64,000 bases of DNA, taken from the NCBI GenBank assembly GCA_028023455.1, contig JAQFVV010006231.1, positions 8,632,036 through 8,696,035 of the forward strand, read 5' to 3'. This DNA is from Epiperipatus broadwayi. Its lineage: Eukaryota; Onychophora; Udeonychophora; Euonychophora; Peripatidae. Positions 15,501 through 27,500 of this stretch are shown here, piece by piece (position 1 is the stretch's first letter; the number at the start of each line of letters is the position of its first letter). The position numbers and the translations under genes were made by a program. The notes beneath the pieces were generated by a model. It ran no database searches, was not told the origin of the DNA, and worked only from the letters and a program-made list of their open reading frames with translations.

Positions 15501-18500
15501 CTTTACCTCACAAATCTGTCACTAGTTTTTTACTGCTGTCCTGGGCTTTACAATGTCTATTTCCATTAGCCATTCCATGACATGAGGTTCAAAGTGGCCA
15601 GTTTAGTTATCTACTTTTTAAGTGCATAATAACTTAATTGCCAAATTCCCAGAGGTAATTTTTGGCTTAGTTTTTTCCATTATCACTGACTAATCAGTTA
15701 CGTACATTCCACTACTTCAATATTATCTTATGGTTACTAATTATTTCTAAATCTAATTAGTCTTTACTTCATTTAATTAGCAACTATTGTTATCTTATTT
15801 TACAATATTAATAGTCAATGTGAATGCTTTTAGCATACACACACATATTTAAATTATTATATAATAATGTATAAACACACATACTTAGCACACCTCCCCT
15901 ATGTTCAGGGATTTAACTTTCAACTTTTTTTTTCTTTTTCTCTGAACTTAAAACATAATTGTGCAGGTGGAAGATAATTTTTCCCCCCTCTTTGCGCATG
16001 GAAGCAATTTAATTTCATCATCTATGATTATTTCATTTTCTTGACTATTATGACCTTTTTTCTCAATAGTAATAATTTCCATTTTGCTTTTATTTTTCAT
16101 TCTGAGTAGCACTCTCTTTGTTATTACTTTTAAACAATTGTAGAGTACATTCTGTTATTGCATTCTTGCGCAATTGGTTAATGTGTTTACGTAATATTTT
16201 ACTGTCTGACATATGGACAGTAACCACTTGTTTACTTAAATGGTGTACAATGCATGCTTGAGTCAATGATTTGTTTAAATTATTCTTCACCCAGACGGGT
16301 CCATCAGGTAAAAATTTGTTGTTTATTGTGATTGGCATTTGATGCTCTTTCAATGGCATTATTGCAGAGAGTTTTTTTAAGTACTTTTCTGAGGTGATCT
16401 GCCCAATTTAGCTGTGGCTGTGGAATGTTGATATAGAAATGTCATGAAAATGGCTTCTTGGAGTCTTCCCAATTTATTCATAGACAACTTTAAGCTTTGT
16501 ACCAATTTTTCCACCACCACATTTGATTGGGGGTAGTAGGGTAAGGATGTGTTTAATGCTTTATTCCTGCATAAATTCAGTGAATTTTTCTGATGTGAAA
16601 CCCATTCCATTATCAGATATGAGGGTTTCCACTAGTCCGTGGTATGAAAAAATTTCCATTAACTTGTCAAAGGTCTCACCTGAACTTGTATTTTTCTCTG
16701 TTTTGTATTTGGACCATCCTGAGTAGGCATCGACCACTACCAGAAACAATTGTCCATCAATTGGATTGCAGTGCTCAATGTGAATTCTCGGCCATGGTTT
16801 CTCTGCTTTTTCCCATTCTTCATATTTTACTGGGGGTGCTATTGTACATGACTGACAGCTGGAGCATTTTTTATGAAGGTTTCTATATCAGTATTAATCC
16901 TTGGCCACCAGACATAACTACAAGCTAATGCTTTTGTCCTGACAATACCTGGATGACCTTCATGTAATAAATTTAGTACTTGTGATCTGCCTATTTTGGT
17001 ATTAGAATTTGATCGCCTTTTAGAATGCAACCTTTGCATATTAATAATTTTTCATGAGCTGTCCATGCTGGCCAGGCTCTTCTAATTTTTTCCATCAGCC
17101 ATTTGTAGCCAGCATCTTCATTAGTCCATGCTGCTACTTTTCAGCTGTAAGGGTCTGGCTTTGAAGTGCATCACTATAGTTTATTTCTATTTCACTTGTT
17201 GCATTCTCTGAGTTGTCAGGCATTCACAATAATGTATCAGTGTGACTAGTATTCTTTCCTTTTCTATATTCAAGACTGTAATGATACCTGGTGAGTATGT
17301 TAATCCATCTCAACATATGTGGGTAAAATGTCCAGGGATTTTTTTGATGTCTAAAATTCCCAAAAGTGGTTTATGGTCTGTCATTATTTTGAAATAATGT
17401 CTGTATAAATACTGTTAGAATTTACAAATTCCAAATAATATGGCAAGTGCTTCCTTGTCCAGCTGACTATATTTTTTTTCCACTTTGGATAAGGTGCAAG
17501 ATGCATATGCTATAAGTCATTCACCAGATTGAGCTGGGTGACAGATTATTGCCACCACACCATATTCTGATGCATCAGTTGTTAGCATTATTTCCTACAT
17601 CGCTATTATAGTGCACCACTAGTTTATTTGATGTGTGTAAAGCTTTGGTATTGTAAAAAACCCTTCTTTTGTGCTGCTCTCCACTTCCATTTTCTGATTC
17701 TTTTCAGTAATTCATATAATAGCTTGGCTACATGTGCTTTACCCTCTAGGAATTTCTCAAAATAATTTACCAAACCCAAAAAAGCCTGCAGTTGTTTTAC
17801 ATTATTAGGCTTTCTAGTTTTTGACACTGCTTTGATTTTTTCAGAGAAGGGCTTTGTCCCAGAGCTAGAGACTATGTGTCCTAAAAACTTTAATTCTGTG
17901 GACTTCACTATGCATTTTTGAGTATTTAATTAGTCCTCTAGTCTTTGACAGACATTAGTTAGATGATTATGCAATTCATTTTCTGATCTTGCCATAATTA
18001 GTATGTTGTCAAAATAAGGAATAACGCCTTCAAATCCACTAAGCAGTGTTTCAATTTTTGCTTGAAATATACTAGGAGCAGATGCTATGCCAAATGGACA
18101 TTTACATTTGAATAGTCCCACATGAGTAGTCATTGTTAGCATTTCAGCAGCCTTATTTGTTACCAGAATTTGATAGGAATGTCACATCTAAATCTAATTT
18201 AGCAAAAATACTTTGATTTTTGCAGTGATGCTAATATTTCTCTGAAATTTGGAATGGAGTAGATGTGTTTATTTATAGATTTTTTGACAGGTATACAATA
18301 ATCACCACACAAGCATATCTGTCCAATAGATTTGGTGATAATAACCAGAGGAGTCACCCATTCTGCCTCCTCAGTTGGTTCTAGAATGTCATTTTTCACC
18401 AACTCATTACTTTTTCTTTCTTGAGTGAAAGGGACCTTTCAAAGTCTGCAAATTATTGGTACAGAATCTGGTGATATTTCCAGTGACACTGGTTTAGTTT

Positions 18501-21500
18501 TAATAATTTTTGGTTTGCCATTAAAAAGTTTAGAGAAACGATCTCTTATGTCTCTTTCACTGTTAATTTTTTTTACCTTTGAGATTTCAATTCCCAGCTC
18601 AGCAAACCAGTTACAATCAATGAGCAGGTTTATGGTGGCATATACAATATGTAGCATCAAGTTTGAAATTTTGCCTTTATTACTTATAATTTGAGCCTGA
18701 CTACACCCTTAATTTTTATTTCTTTTATATTTACACCCAATGTTTTAAGCTTAGTATTACTAAGTTTAATGGACTGTCTTATTTTCACCATGATTGATTT
18801 CCAATTGGTTATGGATATTAAAGAAATGCCACTACCACTGTCTATTTCCATCAACAGGAGTTTTTCATAAACTTTCACAGTAGTGATAAATTTCTGTGCT
18901 TGATTTGTAAATGAATTATAACAAGTATTTTTGTTTTGATTAGACATAATTTTATTTATAGCCTGTGTATTATTTTCTTTAACTTGGTCGACTGTTTTAT
19001 TTTCACACATTTTTGCTAAGTGACCTACTTACCTTTTTACACAGTCTACATCGATCATGTTTAAAATAGCATTCTTTAGATATATGACCTAGTTTTCCAC
19101 AACAATAGCACTTTCTTCAACTTTTATTTGTCTGTTTAACAATTTTGTATCAGAGACCTTTCTGTTGGGTTTTTCAACATTAAATATTCCCATTTGATTT
19201 ATCAATGACTTTTTTCAAAGCTAATTCTTTTGCTTGACCCAATACTATTTTATGAGCTATAGCATGTTTGATAACTTCACGATAATTTTATCTCTTTATC
19301 AGCCAATAACTGTTGCCTTAAGCTATCACTATTCATTCCACTTAAGAATTTTTCAAGTAGCATTTTTTCTAGATATGAATCATAACAGCAATTTTTTTCA
19401 AGTTCGTATAAGGCTGAATCATAATCCTGCATATTTTCATTTCTGCCTTGATGACGATTTTGAAAATGAAGTCAGGCGATGTACCTAGACAGGCAAGGAT
19501 TAAAATAGGTCGATAAACAATCTTTTAACTCATTGTAGGTTAATTGTTTAGGAGGGTGGGGTTCTTCTAATCTGATAGCTATTTGTATGATCCCTTTTCC
19601 TGCAAAACATAATAATGTTGCTGTTTTAAATACATCTTCAACTACTCTGTTAATAAAACAATAATTTTCAATCTGCTTAACATGCAGGGGCCATTCATTT
19701 GCCTCTCTGATTTCAAACTCCAATATTGCTGACTGCATTTTAAGCAATTTATATAAACTAACTAGTTTTAATACCATAGATTTATTCATTACTTCAATAA
19801 TTCTGTCTGACCTATTTGGCTGTCAGCAGGCTGCACCATTGCAATATCCACATCTAGATAGATATATAAGGGCCTGAGTACTTCAACTGGGCCAAAATGA
19901 TTGATAGGTTTGAGGAATGTGAGTTACCACACTCAATAACTATAAGTATTTATATAAGGAAATACACAAATACGGCAATTTGAATTAATTGGTTTATAAA
20001 CATAAATGTCAGAGAGTTAATAGATGAATACCTATTATTAATTACATAAAATGTAATGTGTTAATGTATTAATCAGCTTTTATATATATTAAAGACCCGA
20101 AGGCTTACATAAATTGTTCAAGATCTTAATGTCCCTAGGTCTATCTTGGTATGTTTGGAGGTAAACCTCTTCACAAAGTGAGCTGAGAGGGAAGTAGTGG
20201 TTTTAGAGCATACTCGGAAATGCATCCATCCTTCAAACTTCACCTCACAAGTCTGTCACTAGTTTTTCCCTGTGATCTGGGTGTTACAGTGTCTATTCCC
20301 ATTGGTCATCCCATGGCACAAGGTTCAAAATGACCAGTTTGGTTATCTATTTTTAATTGCATAATAACTTAATTGCCAAATTCCCAGAAATAATTTTTGG
20401 TTTAGTTTTTTCCATTATCATGAATAATCAGTTATGTACATTCCAATACTTTGATATTATTTTATGGTTACTAATTATTTCTAAATCTAATTAGTCTTTA
20501 CTTCATTTAATCAGCAACCATTGTTGTCTCATTTTACAATATTAATAATGTGAATGCTTTTAGCATACATGCACATACTTAAATTATTATATAATAATTA
20601 TATTTTTATATATTGCGTGTATATATGAATACACACACATATTTAGCAGTTTTCTTATAATATGAAATCTTATCAAGTTGATATTTTTTTATTAGGTTAT
20701 TGGTTTTAGATTTGATATACTCCATTCAATCATCATATTTGTGTAGAAATAGTTTTACATACATTTTTTTTTCTCATGTGTCATAGCATCAGCCAGAAGC
20801 GAACCCGATAACCCAGGACAACTGCTTGTAAAACAGCTATCGCTGACCTCTCAACCACCAATGCTTGACGAGTTTTATATACATTTAAAAGTACAATAAA
20901 TTCTCACTGCATCACTTATACATGTATCTTTTTTTTAACATCCATTCTTTGATTTCTTTGGTCCTGAAATTACTACCTTTTTATACTGATCCTTTACAAA
21001 ATTAGTTTTGATGCAATATTTTTTTTGTAAAAGTGACGGTTTTTTTCAATTTCATTTTTATTGTTTTATTTTTAAAAAAAGACAATTATATTTTTTTATT
21101 TTTTATAATTCTGAGAAAAGTATTTTTTTAAAAAAAATTAGAAATGTCTTTAAAAAAAGATTAATTTCATTTTCAATCTTTTCTTATTTTGTTGCTTGTT
21201 TTTTGACAAAAGAGATTTTTTCTTTCAATTTCCTTTAGGTGATTTATATTTTCAGAAATCAATTGAAGTGTAAAATTGGTCTAAAGTCAAAAATAAAGGG
21301 AATTTGAACTCAAACTTTCAAGCAACCTACAACTATCCACACTATCTCATGCCACTGATAAACTTGACCACTCACATGTAGAAAAGATAAATGATTACCA
21401 ATATATACATTTCATCCTGAACCAGCACTTATCAGTTGGTCCAGATTATCATCTCCCATACATATGTACAATCAGTGCTCAGTTAAGTTCCAGGTATAAG

Positions 21501-24500
21501 AATGCCTGTATTTCACATCTTACATATTGAGCCTGCATTCTATCCATCCCTCTTCTAGGTATTTAAATGGATACTGTCCTATACATGAGTGGTGGTTAGA
21601 GTGACTTGAGATTAACATGGGCATAACAACAATATTGATATCAGCATGGGATTTGGGCATTCTATCATCAGATTTTCAATGGTATGGATGGCAGAAGAGT
21701 TGGAGGTTGGAGTAAATTGAAGCCTATCCATTAAAGCATAAAGATTTGCTATCTTAATAGAAATTGAGCACTGATTGTATATATGTGTGGGAGATGATAA
21801 TCTGGACCAATTGATGAGTGCTAGTTCAGCATGAAATATGTATATTGGTGATTATTTATCTTTTCTACATGTGTGTGTTCATATGTATCAGTGGTATGAG
21901 ATAGTGTGGATAGTTTTAGGTAGCTTGAAAGTCTGGGTTCAAATCCTCTATATTTACAATTAAGTTCCAGGTATAAGAATGACTGTACTTCAAATCTAAA
22001 GTCAATAAATATATTTTTTTTTTGTAAAGTAAAATAAATTACTATGTCTTTTATAATAAATTAATAATTTGAAAGATTGCATATTAAAAAAAGGAATCTT
22101 ATCTAACTATATGTATACTGTATTTATTCATTTCTTAAAAATTTATATAATTACAATAAAGTAATATTAAAATTATATAGTGCACTATATGTATATACAT
22201 ACACACAAATCTTTTAAATAAAAGTAAAATTGTTTTGAATTATAATATCTAAATTGTACTTTAAGTTTAACTACATGTACATTTTTACCTTGCATAATTA
22301 CTACATTGTTTTATTCATAGTTTTAATAAGTTTTTATTCTATCATTTAATTTATCCAACCTCTGAAAAATGATAAAATGAGAGAACCCTGTACTTATAGT
22401 ACTCATGTAAAAATGTGTTTATTAATCATATACAGTAAATACCAAGTCACCAATAAGTATGTTTAATTGATACTTAACAGAGTCTTTATTGAAGAATGAA
22501 TTTATTCTGTCACAACTAGAAAAGAAAATCAGCTATTAAATAATAGTTTTTGGTTTGTTTATTTTTTTAATAGCTATGTTGCCAGTAAAGGCTGAAATTC
22601 CTCAAGGTCAATCAAGGTTATGTTTAGGTTCAAGACGATCATTTTTTTGTCGAATGAAATATAAAACTCCTTCACAAATAAAAGAAGAAACTGATAATGT
22701 ATCAACAAACTGCCAGAGGCGAAAAAAAGCACACTCGTCAGGTATCTTTTTTTGTTGTTGTTTTCTTTGTCATATAATAATATATATGAAATTCTGTATA
22801 AGTTTATTGTTGGTTTTATTTTTATTGTATAAAAAGTTTAAATATTTATTAAATGTAGAATTTGTTTATTCAATTTATAAGTAGAAAAATAAAACAAAAT
22901 TAGCTTTTTAAAAAGTAATTCTAAAATTATTACTTTTTGTTGTAGTTTTAAACATGGGGTGTTAGAACAAATACTGTTATTAGCAAACTATGACAAAAAT
23001 GAACAGTCATTGTCTTGAAATAGAAAATTTAAAACTGAATACTATTGAACACATCTTACAATAACCATGGTATTTCGTTCTGCACTTGGCCGAAAAGCTT
23101 CAAAGTTAATAGCTTTATTATTTTAAAAAAAGAGCATTCTGGTTTCTAACAAATTTTAAGTTATAAAATCATCAATTAGAAGGATCAAAGTAAAAATATA
23201 AAACCAGTAAAGAAATTTTTTTTACGGCTTAAAATTCTGGTTCATAAAATTAAATCAACAATTTAAAAAAAATTACATGTATGATATATATATAAACAAT
23301 TTTTAATTAAACAGTTCACAGAATGGCAAAAATCTTTCCATCAACTTCCCATAAAGAAATAGTGTATTAATTTTTCCAAATGTTGGTGTTGAGGGATTAA
23401 ATTGTTTTTCATTATTGTTTAAATAATTGGATATCCATTTATTGAACAATATTGAAGGGTCCTATAGTTTGATACCTAAAAGAAAATTCTAATCATGTTG
23501 TAAAAATATTAGTTTAACTTAACTCAGATTTGAACCCAGGATATAATCAAGGAAAGTGAAAGCACTATTTTTATAAACAAACTGACGATGCATATTATTT
23601 TAAAAATGTTTGTGAGGCAATTTTTTAATGTTTATGCAAATATTGGTTATTTAATTTAAATATGTTAATGTACTTAAAAAATTTCCAATTAATAGTGATA
23701 ATCAGCAAATAAAGTAATAATAATAATAATAATAATTGTATGGTTAATTGCTTAAGAAGTTACTAAAATTCAAACACTAAATGGGGTATTGAGAGAAAAT
23801 TGCTTCATTCATTTAATAAAATGGTATTTTTTTATAAAAAAAAAAACTTTACTCAGCTGGTAATTGATTTGAGAATCTTTAACTTTTGAGTTATTACTCT
23901 ATTACTAGGGAATACCTTCAAAAAAAAAAAATTATAAAGAAATAAGTTATTAAATAAGACAATATTCTTTTGAATCATATTTTATGTGATGAGGAAAAAA
24001 AGGACTGTACAAAAATAATTGCAATATCAGTGCTGTAAATATTTCAGGAATGATTACCATTTTTGACCGTTATGATTAACTTTAGGATGAAGGTCATTCC
24101 ATATTTAACCCAAATTCTTTAATTCCTTTTTTTTCTATCATATTAACAAATTACTTATCTCAACCACCCCCTAGCACCTCACTGAGGATGCCAGTAGCTG
24201 AAACCAGTTTGGAATATTCTACAAAGCCTATTAAGAGCTTATCTGTGAGCTCTATATATAACATTTGTAATACAAGTTTATTAAATTAGGTCAGGTGACA
24301 TCTGACTTGATTTTTTTTTTGTAATTTTATTTTTTGCTATTAAGGTTTTGGTGATTTTATATTGATAAAGCTATTAATATATGATGTATCTGAACTTAGT
24401 TCAGTCCCATATGGCTATTTAAGTTAGATAGCTAGATTGGAAGACATATGGAATCTAAAATTTTCAGATTTTCTACTTAATAGTTATACATTAGATAAAG

Positions 24501-27500
24501 TGCTGGGTTTGTCCTGGTATTTTTAATCAAATGCTTGAATATCCTAGCACCTCACTGAGGATGCCTGTAGCAGAAACTGGTCTGGGGTTAGGGATATTCT
24601 GCAAAACTTGTTAAGAACTTATTTGCAAGCTCTATATATAACATTTGTAATACAAGCTTACTAAATTAAGTCAGGTGACATTTGACTTGATTTTTTTTTG
24701 TAATCATACAATTAATATATTATATATATAATCAATAACATACATCCTAGCCTGACCATTATAAATAATCATTTTCATAATAATAATAGTATTGTTAAGT
24801 GTATAAGAAAGTTGGAAATGGTATTACATCTAAATATAGAAATCAATACATAAAGAAAGAAGGAAGACAAAGAAAATTGTATTACTTCCATAATCAAAAT
24901 TTATTTCAATATTGAGGATTTCTATCACAAGCACTTCATCCAAGTCTAATTATAAATAATTTCATCGATTATATTTCCATCTGTATTAAAAATCTGACCA
25001 AAGTATGTAATTTTTAATTTTTTCTAAATCACAATTATCGATCTTTTTTCTGAAAAAATCCATTGAACATACTTTAGGCTTGAGTATTTATTTTAGTCCC
25101 ATTTTTTCATGTGAAAATTCTTATAACATTTCTTGAAGTTCTAAAACATTATTAGCAAAAAATAAACATATTATCTGAAAAGTCTAGCATTTTTATTTTT
25201 TTAACTTCACATTTTAATCCATAATATATTTTTCATAAAACTGCTGTAAAAGTTTTGAAAATATGGAATTATTTTTTCATACCCTCTTATGAATGTTAAT
25301 CTTTCTAATATTACCATGTAATTTGATCATTACTGTTGCATTTTGGTAAATATTCCTCAGAATATGACAATATCCTAAGTCTGTATCTTGTTGATCCAAT
25401 GCTTTGAAAACTGAAAATACTTATAGAATCAAATCCCATTTTATAATCTATAAATGCAAACAAAACTCATATTCATTAATTCTTTCTATAACTTCTATCA
25501 ATACCTAAATGCAAAACTCTATGCTAAAATAACTTTTAAATCCAGCTTATTCTTTTAGCTGATTTGAACCCAACGTTTGTTGAGGCAAATTGGAATTATC
25601 TTGGTAAAGATTTTATATAGAAGAGCCAAAAAATTGATAAGTCTACATTTCTTCAATATTATTCCTGCATTCTTCCAATCTCTAAGTCATCATCATTATC
25701 ATCATCATCAATCCACTGCTCTCCAAGTTTAATCCATCTTCTCTGATCTTTAGCTTCTCTTCTCCACATCACCCCTGCACACTTTCTTATTTCATCCATC
25801 TATCTCACATGTGGTCTCTTTCTGGGTCTTTTACAATTTCTTGGACTCCAGTTTAAAATTTCAATTGTCCATCTATTATCATCTCTTCTAGCAATATGTC
25901 CAGCCCAACACCACTTCAATCTTTTAATTTTTTCAATAAGGTCAATTACACTTGTTTGTTCTCTTCCCCACACATTGCATTTTCAATCTTTTCTTGTTAC
26001 TCCCAACATTCTTTTAACTTAAACATTTAATATATAGTTTTTATTTTATTTCTTTTTTTAAGATCTCATTAATAATTTTATCATTTCCTGGAGCCTTTCT
26101 CTTTTTATTGTAGATTTAATTACATGTAACTTTTTTATTTAAAATATTTTGCAATTCAGATGTAGCAATTGTAGATTGATACTTTGTTTCCTTTGTTGTT
26201 ATTATTATTACGATTATGATGTAATTCCTAGTAAAACCCTTCCACAGATTTCATGATGTCGTCCATCTTTTTAGTAATAATTCCATCTTTTTTTTTACCT
26301 CATTAACCAAAACATCCTTTCCTGTTTCAAATATGTATAAAGTTATAACTAGTTACTTTTTTATATTTAAGTAAATATTTCTGATTCTAATACTGTAATT
26401 CTAAAATATATTTTTTATCACAAAAGTAACAACATTTCATTCATTCTTTTAATACGATCTATAATTAATACTTATGCATTAATTACAGATTACATTTAAA
26501 TTAATGCTTTTTAATATAGTTAGATATCTATCAATAAAATATTAACAATTAATAACCATGTGACAGTAACCTTTTGCATACCCACTAATTTGCCATCTTC
26601 AGTTAATCCACAATTAGTAAATGCATTAAACAAAAAAATAATATATATAAATTCACAAATTTCCTATATACACTCATCTATATAAGAACTCATTTCTTGG
26701 TCAGAATTTCCCCATTTTGCATATTCAGTCAGTCATGTGTTTGCCCAGGATTTTTTGCTCTAATATTTATTTGCAATATTATTTTTTGTGTGTTATCAGT
26801 TTTATTGATTCTTTTTAAGTTAAATTGTATCTTACATGTGGATATATATGTAAAGCATGCATATTATATAGAATTTGTGTTATTACAATTTTAGGTATCC
26901 ATGCATACAGTGAAATATGGGCTACTATATGACAATGCCAAGCTTCCTGAAGTTGCTGCATTTGTTAAAAACACATCATAGCTTCTCAAAAATCTTCAAT
27001 CATGAAGTATTATAAATAATCAAAATAAACAAGTTATGATCTGACTGCTAGTGCTATCTTCTGTCTAAATGTTATTGTATCATTAATATTATTTATATGC
27101 CTTGTGTGATTTGGTACAATAGTAAAATGACAAACTATGGAGCTTATCATTGTGCCTGTAAACCTTTATTTTTGATATTCAAACTTATAAACAGCTGAGC
27201 AATAGATCCATTTATTTATTTATTTATTTATATTAATATCATGATTCGATAATTAATATCCATCAAGCAATAATTATTATGTAATCTCTTCTGAACTTAT
27301 ATTTTCATTCACTTTAATTATCAAACTGCATTGTGCAGTTTAGCACAGTGATGGAATGTGAGGTCATAGGATTGATTCTGGTTTTGGCATTTCTTATGCT
27401 TGAATTTCTTATGAATTCTTGAGTAATAAAGGTATTTATTCTCAAATTTAGGATTAGATAATATCATTGATAAATTTACTTGTTGATAAATTAAATTCAT

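Larger units (their letters stand above)
15054..20648 (-). mobile_element. Ty3/gypsy LTR retrotransposon, complete insertion, coding frames broken
   Basis: Two LTRs (15054-15890 and 19840-20648) enclose 3949 bp. Both start TGCAATATCC and end TTAGCA on the + strand. A 5-bp direct repeat GTTTT lies at 15049-15053 and 20649-20653, the usual size for gypsy elements, so the insertion ends are intact. On the minus strand the order is gag-like, CCHC zinc knuckles, protease, RT, RNase H, integrase, the Ty3/gypsy order. Stops and frameshifts break pol and the LTRs differ visibly from each other, so it is an old copy. It lies antisense in Bmal1 intron 2. Confidence 0.95.

Noticed and set aside
16523-16928. 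Plus-strand frames over the gypsy integrase
   Set aside because: Shadows of the minus-strand integrase.
22555-22884. 109-codon frame taken as a whole gene
   Set aside because: Only 22574-22741 is coding (Bmal1 exon). The rest is intron read-through.
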